Notes under the pieces: generated by a model
Database searches by the model: none
What the model was told of the DNA's origin: nothing
The model's input: the letters and a program-made list of their open reading frames with translations, nothing else
Part shown: in pieces, positions 1 to 12,168 of the stretch
Position numbering within the stretch: position 1 is the first letter of the stretch
Layout of the letters: each line of letters opens with the position of its first letter
From: Streptomyces griseorubiginosus
Lineage (GTDB): Bacteria; Actinomycetota; Actinomycetes; Streptomycetales; Streptomycetaceae
Direction: 5' to 3'
Length of the DNA stretch: 64,000 bases
NCBI RefSeq assembly: GCF_001514195.1
Contig: NZ_KQ948735.1
Coordinates: 373,172 to 437,171, forward strand
Made by a program: the position numbers and the translations under genes

Positions 1-233
1 CTTCCCGCTTTCTCCATGGGCCTTCGCCACCGTCTTCGAACACGCGTGGCAGCGAGCGCATTCTCCCCAGGGCCCGGGGGGAGCATGCAGGGCTCACCGC
101 GGCAACCAGGGCGCTCCGGCCCTCGAAAAGCCCTACGGCGTTGTCGGTGCACCGTCGTACCCTTGGAACCGCGAGGCCGCCTTCCACGGTGCGGCCCTGA
201 CAAGGAGGAACCGCAGGCCTTAAGCGCCGGCCC
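1..233. other. Upstream region of phoH, no convincing gene
   Basis: GC-rich leader before phoH. A 73-codon reading frame from 16 to 237 overlaps the phoH start out of frame and has an Arg/Pro/Gly-rich composition typical of chance frames in high-GC DNA, so it is not called. A good ribosome-binding-like run (AAGGAGG at 202-208) lies 25 bases before the phoH ATG, further than normal. No alternative in-frame start lies closer to it. Confidence 0.5.
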
Positions 234-1292
234 ATGACTCAGACACCCACAGGTCACACCCCCGCGCAGGGGCAGGCGAGAGCACAGTTCACCGTCCCCG
301 CCCAGCACCCCATGGTCTCGGTCCTGGGGTCCGGAGACTCCCTGCTGCGCGTGATCGAGAAGGCCTTCCCGGCGGCCGACATCCATGTCCGGGGCAATGA
401 GATCAGCGCGACCGGCGCGGTGGCGGACGTCGCCCTCGTGCAGCGCCTGTTCGACGAGATGATGCTGGTGCTCCGCACCGGACAGCCGATGACGGAGGAC
501 GCAGTGGAACGCTCGATCGCCATGCTGCGGGCGAGCGAGAACGGGACGAGCGACGGCCAGGAGACCCCGGCCGAGGTGCTCACACAGAACATCCTGTCCT
601 CGCGCGGCCGCACCATCCGCCCCAAGACCCTCAACCAGAAGCGGTACGTCGACGCGATCGACAAGCACACGATCGTCTTCGGCATCGGCCCCGCCGGTAC
701 CGGAAAGACCTACCTCGCGATGGCCAAGGCGGTCCAGGCCCTCCAGTCCAAGCAGGTCAACCGCATCATCCTGACCCGCCCGGCGGTGGAGGCGGGGGAG
801 CGGCTCGGCTTCCTGCCCGGCACGCTGTACGAGAAGATCGACCCGTACCTGCGCCCGCTGTACGACGCCCTGCACGACATGCTGGACCCGGACTCGATCC
901 CGAAGCTGATGGCTTCGGGGGTGATCGAGGTGGCGCCGCTGGCGTACATGCGTGGGCGCACCCTCAACGACGCCTTCATCATCCTGGACGAGGCCCAGAA
1001 CACGAGCCCCGAGCAGATGAAGATGTTCCTCACCCGGCTCGGGTTCGACTCGAAGATCGTGATCACCGGTGACGTGACGCAGGTCGACCTGCCCAACGGG
1101 ACCAAGTCGGGGCTGAGGCAGGTGCAGGACATCCTGGAGGGTGTGGAGGACGTGCACTTCTCCCGCCTGTCGTCCCAGGACGTCGTACGGCACAAGCTGG
1201 TCGGCCGTATCGTCGATGCGTACGAGAAGTACGACACCGAGAACGGTACGGAGAACGGCACCCACAAGGGCGGCCGGAACAAGCGGAAGTAG
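234..1292 (+). CDS. phoH: PhoH family ATPase/RNA-binding protein
   Basis: 352 aa cytoplasmic P-loop ATPase of the PhoH/PhoL type, linked in bacteria to RNA and ribosome metabolism. A small N-terminal KH-like region (about 25-95) precedes the ATPase domain. Walker A is GPAGTGKT at 152-159 and Walker B is FIILDEAQN at 248-256. A charged, low-complexity tail (ENGTENGT, ending GGRNKRK) closes the protein. It is first of a tight operon: ybeY begins 14 bases after its stop, and this pairing is one of the most conserved in bacteria. The start at 234 gives the normal family N terminus, although the nearest Shine-Dalgarno is oddly distant. Family assignment is secure; the substrate is not known from sequence. 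Confidence 0.97.
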   Translation: MTQTPTGHTPAQGQARAQFTVPAQHPMVSVLGSGDSLLRVIEKAFPAADIHVRGNEISATGAVADVALVQRLFDEMMLVLRTGQPMTEDAVERSIAMLRASENGTSDGQETPAEVLTQNILSSRGRTIRPKTLNQKRYVDAIDKHTIVFGIGPAGTGKTYLAMAKAVQALQSKQVNRIILTRPAVEAGERLGFLPGTLYEKIDPYLRPLYDALHDMLDPDSIPKLMASGVIEVAPLAYMRGRTLNDAFIILDEAQNTSPEQMKMFLTRLGFDSKIVITGDVTQVDLPNGTKSGLRQVQDILEGVEDVHFSRLSSQDVVRHKLVGRIVDAYEKYDTENGTENGTHKGGRNKRK

Positions 1293-1305
1293 ACAAGCCA
1301 GCACC

Positions 1306-1803
1306 ATGTCGATCGACGTCAACAACGAGTCCGGAACCGAGGTCGACGAGCAGGCGATCCTCGACATCGCCCGCTACAGCCTCGCCCGGATGCGCATCCA
1401 CCCGCTCTCCGAGCTCTCGGTGATCGTCGTGGACGAGGATGCCATGGAGCAGCTGCACATCCAGTGGATGGACTTGCCGGGGCCCACCGACGTCATGTCG
1501 TTCCCGATGGACGAGCTCCGGCCGCCCAGCAAGGACGACGACGAGCCCCCGCAGGGCCTCCTCGGCGACATCGTGCTGTGTCCCGAGGTCGCCAAGAAGC
1601 AGGGCGAGGAGGCCGAGACGCAGCACTCCATGGACGAGGAGCTCCAGCTCCTGACCGTCCACGGCGTGCTGCACCTGCTCGGCTACGACCACGAGGAGCC
1701 CGACGAGAAGGCCGAGATGTTCGGCCTCCAGGCGGCCATCGTGGACGGCTGGCGGCAGGAGAAGGGGCTCACCGGCCCGTCCCCCGCGCCGACCGTCTCA
1801 TGA
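1306..1803 (+). CDS. ybeY: Endoribonuclease YbeY (16S rRNA 3'-end maturation)
   Basis: 165 aa zinc-dependent single-strand endoribonuclease (UPF0054), involved in 16S rRNA maturation and ribosome quality control. The signature [11 protein letters not shown] places the three zinc-binding histidines at 119, 123 and 129. TDVMSFP, also typical of the family, is present. The ATG at 1306 is chosen because longer in-frame versions would run back into phoH. The stop overlaps the next gene's ATG in an ATGA arrangement at 1800-1803, indicating translational coupling. Length and motifs match the family fully. Confidence 0.97.
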   Translation: MSIDVNNESGTEVDEQAILDIARYSLARMRIHPLSELSVIVVDEDAMEQLHIQWMDLPGPTDVMSFPMDELRPPSKDDDEPPQGLLGDIVLCPEVAKKQGEEAETQHSMDEELQLLTVHGVLHLLGYDHEEPDEKAEMFGLQAAIVDGWRQEKGLTGPSPAPTVS

Positions 1804-3107
1804 GCCTGCCCCTCGTCTCGGGCGCGATCGCCCTGGTCGTCGTCGCGTGGCTCGCCGCCTGCGCGGAGGCGGGCCTCGCGCGCGTCTCCAGCTTCCGCGC
1901 CGAGGAAGCCGTACGGAACGGGCGGCGGGGCAGTGCCAAGCTCGCGCAGATCGCCGCCGACCCGACCCGCTATCTCAACGTGGCGCTGCTGGTGCGCGTC
2001 GCCTGCGAGATGGCGGCGGCCGCCCTGGTCACCTACGCCTGCCTCCAGGAGTTCCCGGGCACCACCCGGGCGCTGCTGGTCGCGATCGGTGTCATGGTGC
2101 TCGTGTCGTACGTCGCCGTCGGCGTCTCCCCGCGCACCATCGGGCGTCAGCATCCCCTCAACACGGCGACCGCGGCGGCGTACATCCTGCTCCCGCTGGC
2201 CCGGATCATGGGCCCGATCCCGTCGTTGCTGATTCTCATCGGCAACGCGCTCACCCCCGGCAAGGGCTTCCGCCGGGGCCCGTTCGCCTCCGAGGCGGAG
2301 CTGCGGGCGCTGGTCGACCTCGCCGAGAAGGAGTCGCTGATCGAGGACGACGAGCGCCGGATGGTGCACTCGGTCTTCGAGCTGGGCGACACCCTGGTGC
2401 GGGAGGTCATGGTGCCGCGCACCGATCTCGTCGTCATCGAGCGGTACAAGACGATCCGTCAGGCGCTGACCCTGGCCCTCAGGTCCGGCTTCTCGCGCAT
2501 ACCCGTCACCGGGGAGAGCGAGGACGACGTGGTGGGGATCGTGTACCTGAAGGACCTGGTCCGCAAGACGCACATCAGCCGGGACGCCGAGTCCGAGCTG
2601 GTCTCCACGGCCATGCGGCCCGCCGCCTTCGTGCCCGACACCAAGAACGCCGGTGACCTGCTGCGCGAGATGCAGCAGGACCGCAACCACGTGGCCGTCG
2701 TCATCGACGAGTACGGCGGCACGGCCGGCATCGTCACCATCGAGGACATCCTCGAGGAGATCGTCGGCGAGATCACCGACGAGTACGACCGTGAACTCCC
2801 GCCGGTGGAGGAACTCGGCGACGACCGCTTCCGGGTGACCGCCCGCCTCGACATCACCGACCTCGGCGAGCTGTACGGGCTGGACGAGTACGACGACGAG
2901 GACGTGGAGACGGTCGGCGGACTGCTCGCGAAGGCGCTGGGGCGGGTGCCCATCGCCGGGGCGTCCGCGGTCGTGGAGCTGCCCGACGGCCGCTCGTTGC
3001 GGCTCACCGCGGAGGCCGCCGCCGGACGCCGGAACAAGATCGTGACGGTGCTGGTGGAGCCGGTGGCCGTCCTGGAACCCGCCGAGGCGGAGAAGGAGTC
3101 GGAGTGA
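1800..3107 (+). CDS. CorC/HlyC-type membrane protein with DUF21, CBS pair and CorC domains
   Basis: 435 aa. A membrane region of the DUF21 type (about 1-185, several hydrophobic segments) is followed by a CBS-domain pair (about 205-330, with [11 protein letters not shown] and GIVYLKDLV, then [15 protein letters not shown]) and a C-terminal CorC/HlyC domain (about 345-425). Proteins of this layout bind adenine nucleotides through the CBS pair and act in magnesium or cobalt export or membrane homeostasis. The 'hemolysin' name is historical. The gene overlaps ybeY by four bases and the next gene by a GTGA at 3104, so it is in the phoH operon. The exact ion is not inferable. Confidence 0.93.
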   Translation: MSLPLVSGAIALVVVAWLAACAEAGLARVSSFRAEEAVRNGRRGSAKLAQIAADPTRYLNVALLVRVACEMAAAALVTYACLQEFPGTTRALLVAIGVMVLVSYVAVGVSPRTIGRQHPLNTATAAAYILLPLARIMGPIPSLLILIGNALTPGKGFRRGPFASEAELRALVDLAEKESLIEDDERRMVHSVFELGDTLVREVMVPRTDLVVIERYKTIRQALTLALRSGFSRIPVTGESEDDVVGIVYLKDLVRKTHISRDAESELVSTAMRPAAFVPDTKNAGDLLREMQQDRNHVAVVIDEYGGTAGIVTIEDILEEIVGEITDEYDRELPPVEELGDDRFRVTARLDITDLGELYGLDEYDDEDVETVGGLLAKALGRVPIAGASAVVELPDGRSLRLTAEAAAGRRNKIVTVLVEPVAVLEPAEAEKESE

Positions 3108-3463
3108 CCGCCGAGGAACTGCGCGCCCTGTGCCTGTCGTTCAACGCGGCGGTGGAGGACTTCCCGTTCAGTCCGGAGGTGTCGGTCTTCAAGGTGCTCG
3201 GCAAGTTGTTCGCCCTGAGCTGGCTGGACAACCGCCCCCTGAAGGTCAACCTCAAGTGCGACCCCGAGGACGCGATCCGGCTGCGCGCCGACCACCCCGG
3301 GCTGATCATCCCCGGCTACCACATGAACAAGCGCCACTGGAACACCGTCACCGTCGACGGCGAGCTCCCGGACCGGCTGGTCCGGGAGCTCGTGGAGGAC
3401 TCGTACGACCTGGTGGTGGCCGGTCTACCGCGCGCCGAGCGACTGCGTCTCGACCGCCCCTGA
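3104..3463 (+). CDS. MmcQ/YjbR family protein
   Basis: 119 aa, short alpha/beta protein of the MmcQ/YjbR (CyaY-like fold) family. The typical features are FKVLGKLFAL near 25-35, VNLKCDPEDA near 45-55 and PGYHMNKRHWNTV near 66-80. It begins at GTG 3104, overlapping the CorC-like gene by four bases, and is last in the phoH-ybeY operon. Its 3' end overlaps the convergent MFS gene by 39 bases (3425-3463), so no terminator lies between them. Family members are called DNA-binding, but the molecular role is poorly defined. Confidence 0.92.
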   Translation: MTAEELRALCLSFNAAVEDFPFSPEVSVFKVLGKLFALSWLDNRPLKVNLKCDPEDAIRLRADHPGLIIPGYHMNKRHWNTVTVDGELPDRLVRELVEDSYDLVVAGLPRAERLRLDRP

Positions 3464-4858
3464 GCGCACCCGCAGCCCCACGGCGACCAGCACCGCCGCC
3501 GCCAGCACCAGCACCGCGTCCAGGGCGAGGACCGTGTGGACGCCGGTCAGCAGGTCGGGGGAGGTGGTGGCGAGGACGCCGAGCAGCGGGATGCCGACGG
3601 TGATGCCGACCTGCTGGGTGGAGGTGACCAGGCCGGTGGCCAGGCCCTGCTCCTCGTCGGGGACGCCGGAGGTGACCGTGATGCCGTACGAGATGATCGC
3701 GCCCAGGTGGCACATGCTGGCCAGGGAGACGGCGGCCGTGGCGAGCCACACCGACCAGTGCCCGGTGCCCAGGCCCAGCAGGGCGGCGATCAGGGCGCCC
3801 TGGCCGACGAGCGAGCCGACCAGGGTACGGCGGGGGCCGTAGCGGCCGATGACCCTGGGGGCGTAGACGCCGGCCACCGCCGACAGGACGCCCTGGACGC
3901 CGAAGACCAGGCCGGTCTCGAAGGCGGACAGGTGCAGGACCTCCTGGAGGTAGAGGGTCAGCACGAAGACGACCGTCGACATCATCGAGAAGGTGACCAG
4001 GCCGCCGAGGTTGCCCCACGCCACCGTGCGGCGGCGCAGCATGGGCAGGGACACCAGGGGCTGTGCGGTGCGGGACTCGACCGTGACGAAGGCGGCGAGG
4101 AGCAGCAGGCCCGCGATCAGGGTGATCACGACGTCGGCGCGGCCGAAGCCGTGGTCGGCGGCCGTGGAGAGGGCGTAGATCAGGGCGAGCAGGGCGCCGG
4201 TGACGGTGACCGCGCCGGGCACGTCCAGGCGCGGGCGGTCCGGGGTGCGGGACTCGGGGAGGAGTCCGGGGGCGAGCGGCAGCACGATCAGGGCGAACAG
4301 GGAGAGCAGGCCCATCGTGGAGCGCCAGCCGAAGGTGTCGGTGAGGGTGCCGCCGGCCACCATGCCGACGGTGAAGCCGAGCGAGAGCAGCGTGCCGGAG
4401 ATGCCCAGGGCGCGGTCGCGGGCCGGGCCCTCCGGGAAGGTCGTGGTCAGCAGGGACATGCCGGTCGGCACGATCGCCGCCGCGCCGAGCCCCTGGAGGG
4501 CGCGGCCGGTGAGGAAGGACGCCGGGTCCCAGGCGAGGGTCGCGAGGACGGAGGCCGCGCCGAACAGGGCGAGGCCCGCGAGGAACAGCCTCCTGCGGCC
4601 GAAGAGGTCGCCGACGCGGCCGAACAGGAGCAGGAAGCCGCCGGAGGGCAGCGCGAACGCGGTGACCGCCCACTGGAGGGCGGAGCGGCTCATGCCGAGG
4701 TCCGTGCCGAGGACGGGCAGGGCGACGTTCAGGACGGAGAAGTCCAGCGCCACCATGAACTGGGCGGCGCACAGGACGAACAGGACGAGCTTGTCGCGCG
4801 TCGACAACCGGGGGGTGTCGAGCGCGTCGGGGAGGGTGTCGGTGGTGTCGATCGCCAT
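3425..4858 (-). CDS. MFS drug-efflux transporter (DHA2/EmrB type)
   Basis: 477 aa integral membrane protein with about 14 hydrophobic segments. It has the major-facilitator hallmarks GRVGDLFGRRRLF near residue 80 and an early DFSVLNVALP motif, as in proton-driven multidrug exporters of the EmrB/QacA class. The ATG at 4858 begins MAIDTTDT; the frame stays open further upstream but that stretch lacks family character. It is divergent from the XRE-type regulator at 4947, with a perfect palindrome between them, so local repression is likely. Its stop lies inside the convergent mmcQ gene. Substrate unknown. Confidence 0.9.
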   Translation of the reverse strand: MAIDTTDTLPDALDTPRLSTRDKLVLFVLCAAQFMVALDFSVLNVALPVLGTDLGMSRSALQWAVTAFALPSGGFLLLFGRVGDLFGRRRLFLAGLALFGAASVLATLAWDPASFLTGRALQGLGAAAIVPTGMSLLTTTFPEGPARDRALGISGTLLSLGFTVGMVAGGTLTDTFGWRSTMGLLSLFALIVLPLAPGLLPESRTPDRPRLDVPGAVTVTGALLALIYALSTAADHGFGRADVVITLIAGLLLLAAFVTVESRTAQPLVSLPMLRRRTVAWGNLGGLVTFSMMSTVVFVLTLYLQEVLHLSAFETGLVFGVQGVLSAVAGVYAPRVIGRYGPRRTLVGSLVGQGALIAALLGLGTGHWSVWLATAAVSLASMCHLGAIISYGITVTSGVPDEEQGLATGLVTSTQQVGITVGIPLLGVLATTSPDLLTGVHTVLALDAVLVLAAAVLVAVGLRVRSGAVETQSLGAR

Positions 4859-4908
4859 GGGCAAGAGCCTGCGTCCGCCGGAATAGCCTTGGGGAGCCGG
4901 AAGTTGTG

Positions 4909-4927
4909 CTGGTGGTGGCACCACCAG
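4909..4927. promoter_or_regulatory. Perfect palindrome between MFS and XRE regulator
   Basis: CTGGTGGT (4909-4916), GGC, then ACCACCAG (4920-4927): a perfect 8-bp inverted repeat with a 3-bp spacer in the 88-bp divergent gap. Its position 18 bp before the regulator GTG and about 50 bp before the transporter makes it the best candidate operator for the adjacent regulator. Confidence 0.6.
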
Positions 4928-4946
4928 GCTAGGACGAGGGGGACGT

Positions 4947-5816
4947 GTGCCCGAGGTCGTACCCAAGAGTGAGCGGCACCGTGAGCTGCGCGAGTTCCTG
5001 ATGAGCCGGCGGGCCCGGGTCTCGCCCGCCGAGGCCGGGCTGCCGGACGGCGGGGCGCGGCGCCGCACCCCGGGTCTGCGGCGCGAGGAGGTCGCGGTGC
5101 TCGCGGGCGTGGGGGCCTCCTGGTACCAGTGGCTGGAGCAGGGCCGGGACATCTCGGTCTCCCCGCAGGTCCTCGACTCCGTCGGGCGGGTGCTGCGGCT
5201 CAGCAACGCCGAGCGGCGGCATCTGTACGTCCTCGCCGGGCTGAACCCGCCCGCGCCCGAGCCGGCCGCCGACCACGGCTGCGAGGGGCTGCGGCGGCTG
5301 ATCGACACGTGGATGCCGTACCCGGCGCACATCATGGACGCGTACTACAACTGCGTGCTCTACAACGACGCGGCCGGGTGGGTGCTCGGGATGCGGCCGG
5401 AGAACACCCAGAACTGTCTCGTGGACTTCTTCACCGACCCGCTGTACCGGTCGCGTTCGCACAGCTGGGAACAGAACGCGCGGACCGTCGTCGCCCAGTT
5501 CCGGGCGGCCTCCTCGGCGCGCCCCGACGACGAGGGGTACCAGGAGGTGCTGGCCCGGGTCATGGCGGCGAGCGCCGAGTTCACCGAGCTGTGGCAGCGG
5601 CGGGACATCGAGGACGCCGGGGTGATCCGCAAGGAACTCGACCATCCGCTGGTCGGGCTGCTGTGCGTGGAGTCCACGGCGCTGAAGGTGCCGGCCCGCT
5701 CCGATCTGACGGTCGTCCTGCACACCCCGCTGGACGAGGCGAACACCGCCGCCAAGCTGGAGTGGCTGGCCTCACCGGAGGGGCGGCGCGGGGCGATGTA
5801 CCCCGTGGCGGGATGA
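4947..5816 (+). CDS. XRE-family regulator with MmyB-like ligand-binding domain
   Basis: 289 aa. An N-terminal helix-turn-helix (about 10-80; ARRRTPGLRREEVAVLAGVG is the family signature) is followed by an MmyB-like ligand-binding domain (about 100-285). Such proteins in streptomycetes typically sit next to and control a transporter or oxidoreductase. GTG at 4947 follows a GAGGGGA ribosome site. It is divergent from the efflux gene at 3425-4858. It is one of three paralogous regulators in the window (others at 12169 and 44319). Confidence 0.92.
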   Translation: MPEVVPKSERHRELREFLMSRRARVSPAEAGLPDGGARRRTPGLRREEVAVLAGVGASWYQWLEQGRDISVSPQVLDSVGRVLRLSNAERRHLYVLAGLNPPAPEPAADHGCEGLRRLIDTWMPYPAHIMDAYYNCVLYNDAAGWVLGMRPENTQNCLVDFFTDPLYRSRSHSWEQNARTVVAQFRAASSARPDDEGYQEVLARVMAASAEFTELWQRRDIEDAGVIRKELDHPLVGLLCVESTALKVPARSDLTVVLHTPLDEANTAAKLEWLASPEGRRGAMYPVAG

Positions 5817-5844
5817 CCGGGGGCCCGGTTCGTATGCTCCTGTC

Positions 5845-6198
5845 ATGACCGACAACAGTGCGCTTGACCCCGAGGACCGCAAGATCGTCACCCTGGCCCG
5901 TTCGGCGCGGGCCCGGAACGGGGTGCCGGAGGGGGCAGCCGTACGGGACGACACCGGGCGGACGTACGTGGCCGCGACGGTGGAGCTGCCCTCGCTGCGG
6001 CTGAGCGCGTTGCGGACGGCGGTGGCCATGGCGGTGGCGTCCGGGGCGAAGTCGCTGGAGGCGGCCGCGGTGGTGACGGACGCGGAATCGGCCTCCGAGC
6101 AGGACCTGGCCGCGGTCCGGGATCTGGGCGGGCCGGGGACGCCGGTACTGGTGGCGGGCGCCGACGGGACCGTGCGGAGTACCGTCACCGCTGGCTGA
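5845..6198 (+). CDS. Cytidine-deaminase-like protein lacking the zinc site
   Basis: 117 aa with a cytidine-deaminase fold outline: GAAVRDDTGRTYVAATVE at about 30-47 corresponds to the VGAA...DG..Y.G.N.E stretch of Cdd. The catalytic CAERTA helix reads S54-A55-L56-R57-T58-A59, so the zinc-ligand Cys and proton-shuttle Glu are gone. The second PCxxC zinc motif is also absent near DLGGPGTP. An active deaminase is therefore unlikely; a structural or regulatory role is inferred. TATGCT at 5833-5838 ends six bases before the ATG, suggesting a leaderless mRNA. In Gram-positive bacteria cdd normally directly precedes era; here 5 kb of other genes lie between. Confidence 0.8.
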   Translation: MTDNSALDPEDRKIVTLARSARARNGVPEGAAVRDDTGRTYVAATVELPSLRLSALRTAVAMAVASGAKSLEAAAVVTDAESASEQDLAAVRDLGGPGTPVLVAGADGTVRSTVTAG

Positions 6199-6397
6199 TA
6201 CCACCGGTAACACTTGGCCGGAAATCCCGCTTGCCGGTCCCCCTTCCCTCGCGCATCAATGGAACCGGGAATTCCGACGGACCGTCAGATCCCGGCCCGT
6301 GAGGCGTCCCGCACCACGCCCGCGCAGGCCGGCCGTCGGACCGCACCTCCCCGTCCGTCCCCACATGGCAGTCCCCACGGGAAGGGAACCGGATTCC

Positions 6398-6871
6398 ATG
6401 AACGGCACACGCATCAGTACCGGTGCGGCACTGGTGGTCGGCGCGCTCGCGGCCACCGGGCTCGCGTTCGCACCCGCCGCCCTCGCTGTCACCCCGGACA
6501 CCGCGACCATCAACGCCGACTGCGGCTTCTTCGGCAGCGGCCAGGCCACCCTCACCGCGACGCAGGACGGCACCGCCGCCACCGTCACCGTCACCTCGGC
6601 GATCAACGCCCCGCTCCCGCTCGCCGAGGACTCGATCGCCTCGACCCTGACGTTCGTGAACGCGAACGGCACCACCACCACCTTCACCGGCACGGAGAAC
6701 CCCGCCATCGCCACCGGCGACCCGGTGACCGTCGGCCCGCTCAGCGGCACCGTGAACTCCGGCGACAGCCTCGAGTCGTACGGCGGTTCGCTCCAGATCG
6801 TCGTCTTCGGCATCACCGTGACCTGCTCGGCGACCGCTCCGCAGGCGCCCGGCCCGTTCGTGTTCGACTGA
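6398..6871 (+). CDS. Small secreted beta-rich protein
   Basis: 157 aa. A Sec signal peptide (about 1-31, ending APAALA) precedes a Thr/Val/Ala-rich mature part with alternating beta-strand character and only two cysteines, near each end of the domain (DCGFFGSG and VTCSA), likely disulfide-bonded. GAAGGG lies about 10 bases before the ATG at 6398. No known family was recognised. The two-cysteine beta-domain layout is like the N-terminal part of the following protein (7028-8347), suggesting a common origin. It heads a run of three same-strand exported proteins, probably a surface assembly. Confidence 0.75.
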   Translation: MNGTRISTGAALVVGALAATGLAFAPAALAVTPDTATINADCGFFGSGQATLTATQDGTAATVTVTSAINAPLPLAEDSIASTLTFVNANGTTTTFTGTENPAIATGDPVTVGPLSGTVNSGDSLESYGGSLQIVVFGITVTCSATAPQAPGPFVFD

Positions 6872-6903
6872 CCCCGTACCGGACCGCTCGGGCCAAGTCC
6901 CGC

Positions 6904-6947
6904 AGTTGCCGCAGGAACTGACATGTCGTCAGGTTTCTGCGGCAACT
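6904..6947. promoter_or_regulatory. Long interrupted inverted repeat before the WxL-like gene
   Basis: AGTTGCCGCAG (6904-6914) pairs with CTGCGGCAACT (6937-6947), and inside it CTGAC (6918-6922) pairs with GTCAG (6928-6932) around a 5-base loop. It lies between the small secreted gene and 7028-8347, just before a TTGACT (6951-6956) that could be a -35 element. It could be a terminator hairpin for the first gene or an operator for the second. Confidence 0.55.
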
Positions 6948-7027
6948 CCATTGACTTCTCACGCTATCCACACATCAATGCCCCCTGTCGGCACAGGACT
7001 TCAGGAGCTTCCGGAGGGGGCACATCC

Positions 7028-8347
7028 ATGGGTTCGACGACTCGAAGAAGACGCCGTCTGGCGTCGTTTCTCGGGGCGACCGCGCTCGCGGTCACCGCGG
7101 GAGGCGCACTGGCCTGTCCGGCCGGTGCCGCCACCGACGTGGACTACGGCACACACTGCATCCCGCCCGCCGTCGCGGGCATCCCGCCGATCGACGGCAC
7201 CACCACGGGCAGGATCGCCGTCGACAACAAGAACCCCAAGGTGGGCGACACCGTCACCGTGACCTACACGGTGGTCAAGCCCGCCGCCAGCAACCCCACG
7301 GCCATCGCCCTGCCGGCCGACATCATGACGCCGACCGGCAAGGTCACCCTCGGCGGCGCCCAGACCGGTGCCGTCACCGTCGCCGGCCCCAAGAAGAACG
7401 ACCCGGTGCCGGGCAACGGCGCCTTCCCGTCGTTCTCCATGACCGGCACCTTCAAGGTCACCTCACCCGGCGCGATCACCCTCTCGCCGAGCGACTACAA
7501 CATCCACACCAGCTACATCCTCGAACTGGACACCCCCTGCACGGTGATCACCCCGCCCGCCCCGGTCTCCGAGACGGTGACCGCGACGGACACCACCCCC
7601 GTCAACCAGCGGGACATCACCCTGGGTGCGGCCTCCGGCAAGCCCGGTGCCGCCGTCACCGTCACCGGCAGCAAGTTCACCCCCGGCGCCACGGTCACCC
7701 TGGCCGGGCGGGCGGGCTCCGCCCAGACCGCGGACACCGCCACGGTGACCGCCGACTCCACGGGCGCCTTCAGCGGCTCGCTCGTCGTCAACGACAAGAC
7801 GACGACCGGGATCGTGGCGTACGAGGGCAGCGCGTGGAGCGACACCAAGGGGACCGGGCCCAAGGCGTACGTCGTCATCGACGACACACCCGTCCCGGCC
7901 GGCAGCCAGAAGATCACCACCACGGTGAAGGCCGGCACTCTGTCCATGTCCCAGGCCGGGGACACCGTCAGCCTCTCGGCGGTGGACTACGGCAAGGGCG
8001 GAGCCTCGACCGGCAACCTCAACCAGGTCACGGTCAAGGACTTCCGCGGCGGCCCCGCCGGCTGGTCCCTCACCGGCAAGGTCACCGACTTCACCGGACC
8101 CGGCGCCAAGATCGACGCCGGTGCGCTGAGCTGGAGTCCCTCCTGCGCCACCAAGGCCGGCAGCCCGAGCACCTGCCAGGCCGGCTCCGCCGGCGCGGTC
8201 GGATCCTCGGGAGCGACCCTCGCGTCCACCCCCAACGCGGCGCTCACCGGCGGTGAGTTCACCGTGGACGCCGGACTCTCCCTGAACGTACCGGCGTTCA
8301 CCCCGGTCGGCACGTACTCCGGAGTCCTCACCCTCACGCTCAGCTGA
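7028..8347 (+). CDS. Secreted protein with Ig-like domain and C-terminal WxL-like domain
   Basis: 439 aa. An Arg-rich n-region and signal peptide (about 1-36) lead into a two-cysteine beta-domain (about 40-180). Next is an Ig/neocarzinostatin-like module (about 190-285, GKPGAAVTVTGSKFTPGATV). A C-terminal domain (about 295-439) resembles WxL domains of Firmicutes surface proteins: a WSL motif at W346, LSWSPSC after it, and a final GVLTLTLS where the canonical second Trp is replaced. WxL domains attach to peptidoglycan and bind DUF916 partners, and the next gene encodes exactly such a protein. The start at ATG 7028 is set by GGAGGGGG at 7013-7020. Confidence 0.75.
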   Translation: MGSTTRRRRRLASFLGATALAVTAGGALACPAGAATDVDYGTHCIPPAVAGIPPIDGTTTGRIAVDNKNPKVGDTVTVTYTVVKPAASNPTAIALPADIMTPTGKVTLGGAQTGAVTVAGPKKNDPVPGNGAFPSFSMTGTFKVTSPGAITLSPSDYNIHTSYILELDTPCTVITPPAPVSETVTATDTTPVNQRDITLGAASGKPGAAVTVTGSKFTPGATVTLAGRAGSAQTADTATVTADSTGAFSGSLVVNDKTTTGIVAYEGSAWSDTKGTGPKAYVVIDDTPVPAGSQKITTTVKAGTLSMSQAGDTVSLSAVDYGKGGASTGNLNQVTVKDFRGGPAGWSLTGKVTDFTGPGAKIDAGALSWSPSCATKAGSPSTCQAGSAGAVGSSGATLASTPNAALTGGEFTVDAGLSLNVPAFTPVGTYSGVLTLTLS

Positions 8348-8406
8348 ACCGTACGGGCGCCCGCACCCGCCCGTCCGTCCCTCTCCACCCGTGGGGGTCC
8401 GCACCC

Positions 8407-12142
<3,736 letters not shown>

Positions 12143-12168
12143 GGGCCGGGGCTCCCGGGGTCGGGGTT

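Noticed and set aside
16..237. Small plus-strand frame at the left end
   Set aside because: Low-complexity Arg/Pro/Gly composition, overlaps the phoH start and lacks homology.
1683..2690. Long minus-strand frame opposite the CorC-like gene
   Set aside because: Antisense shadow of a well-supported gene, with Gly/Arg/Asp/Val-rich composition.
3536..4972. 478-codon plus-strand frame opposite the MFS exporter
   Set aside because: Antisense to a recognised transporter; Gly/Asp/Glu-repeat composition typical of a shadow frame.
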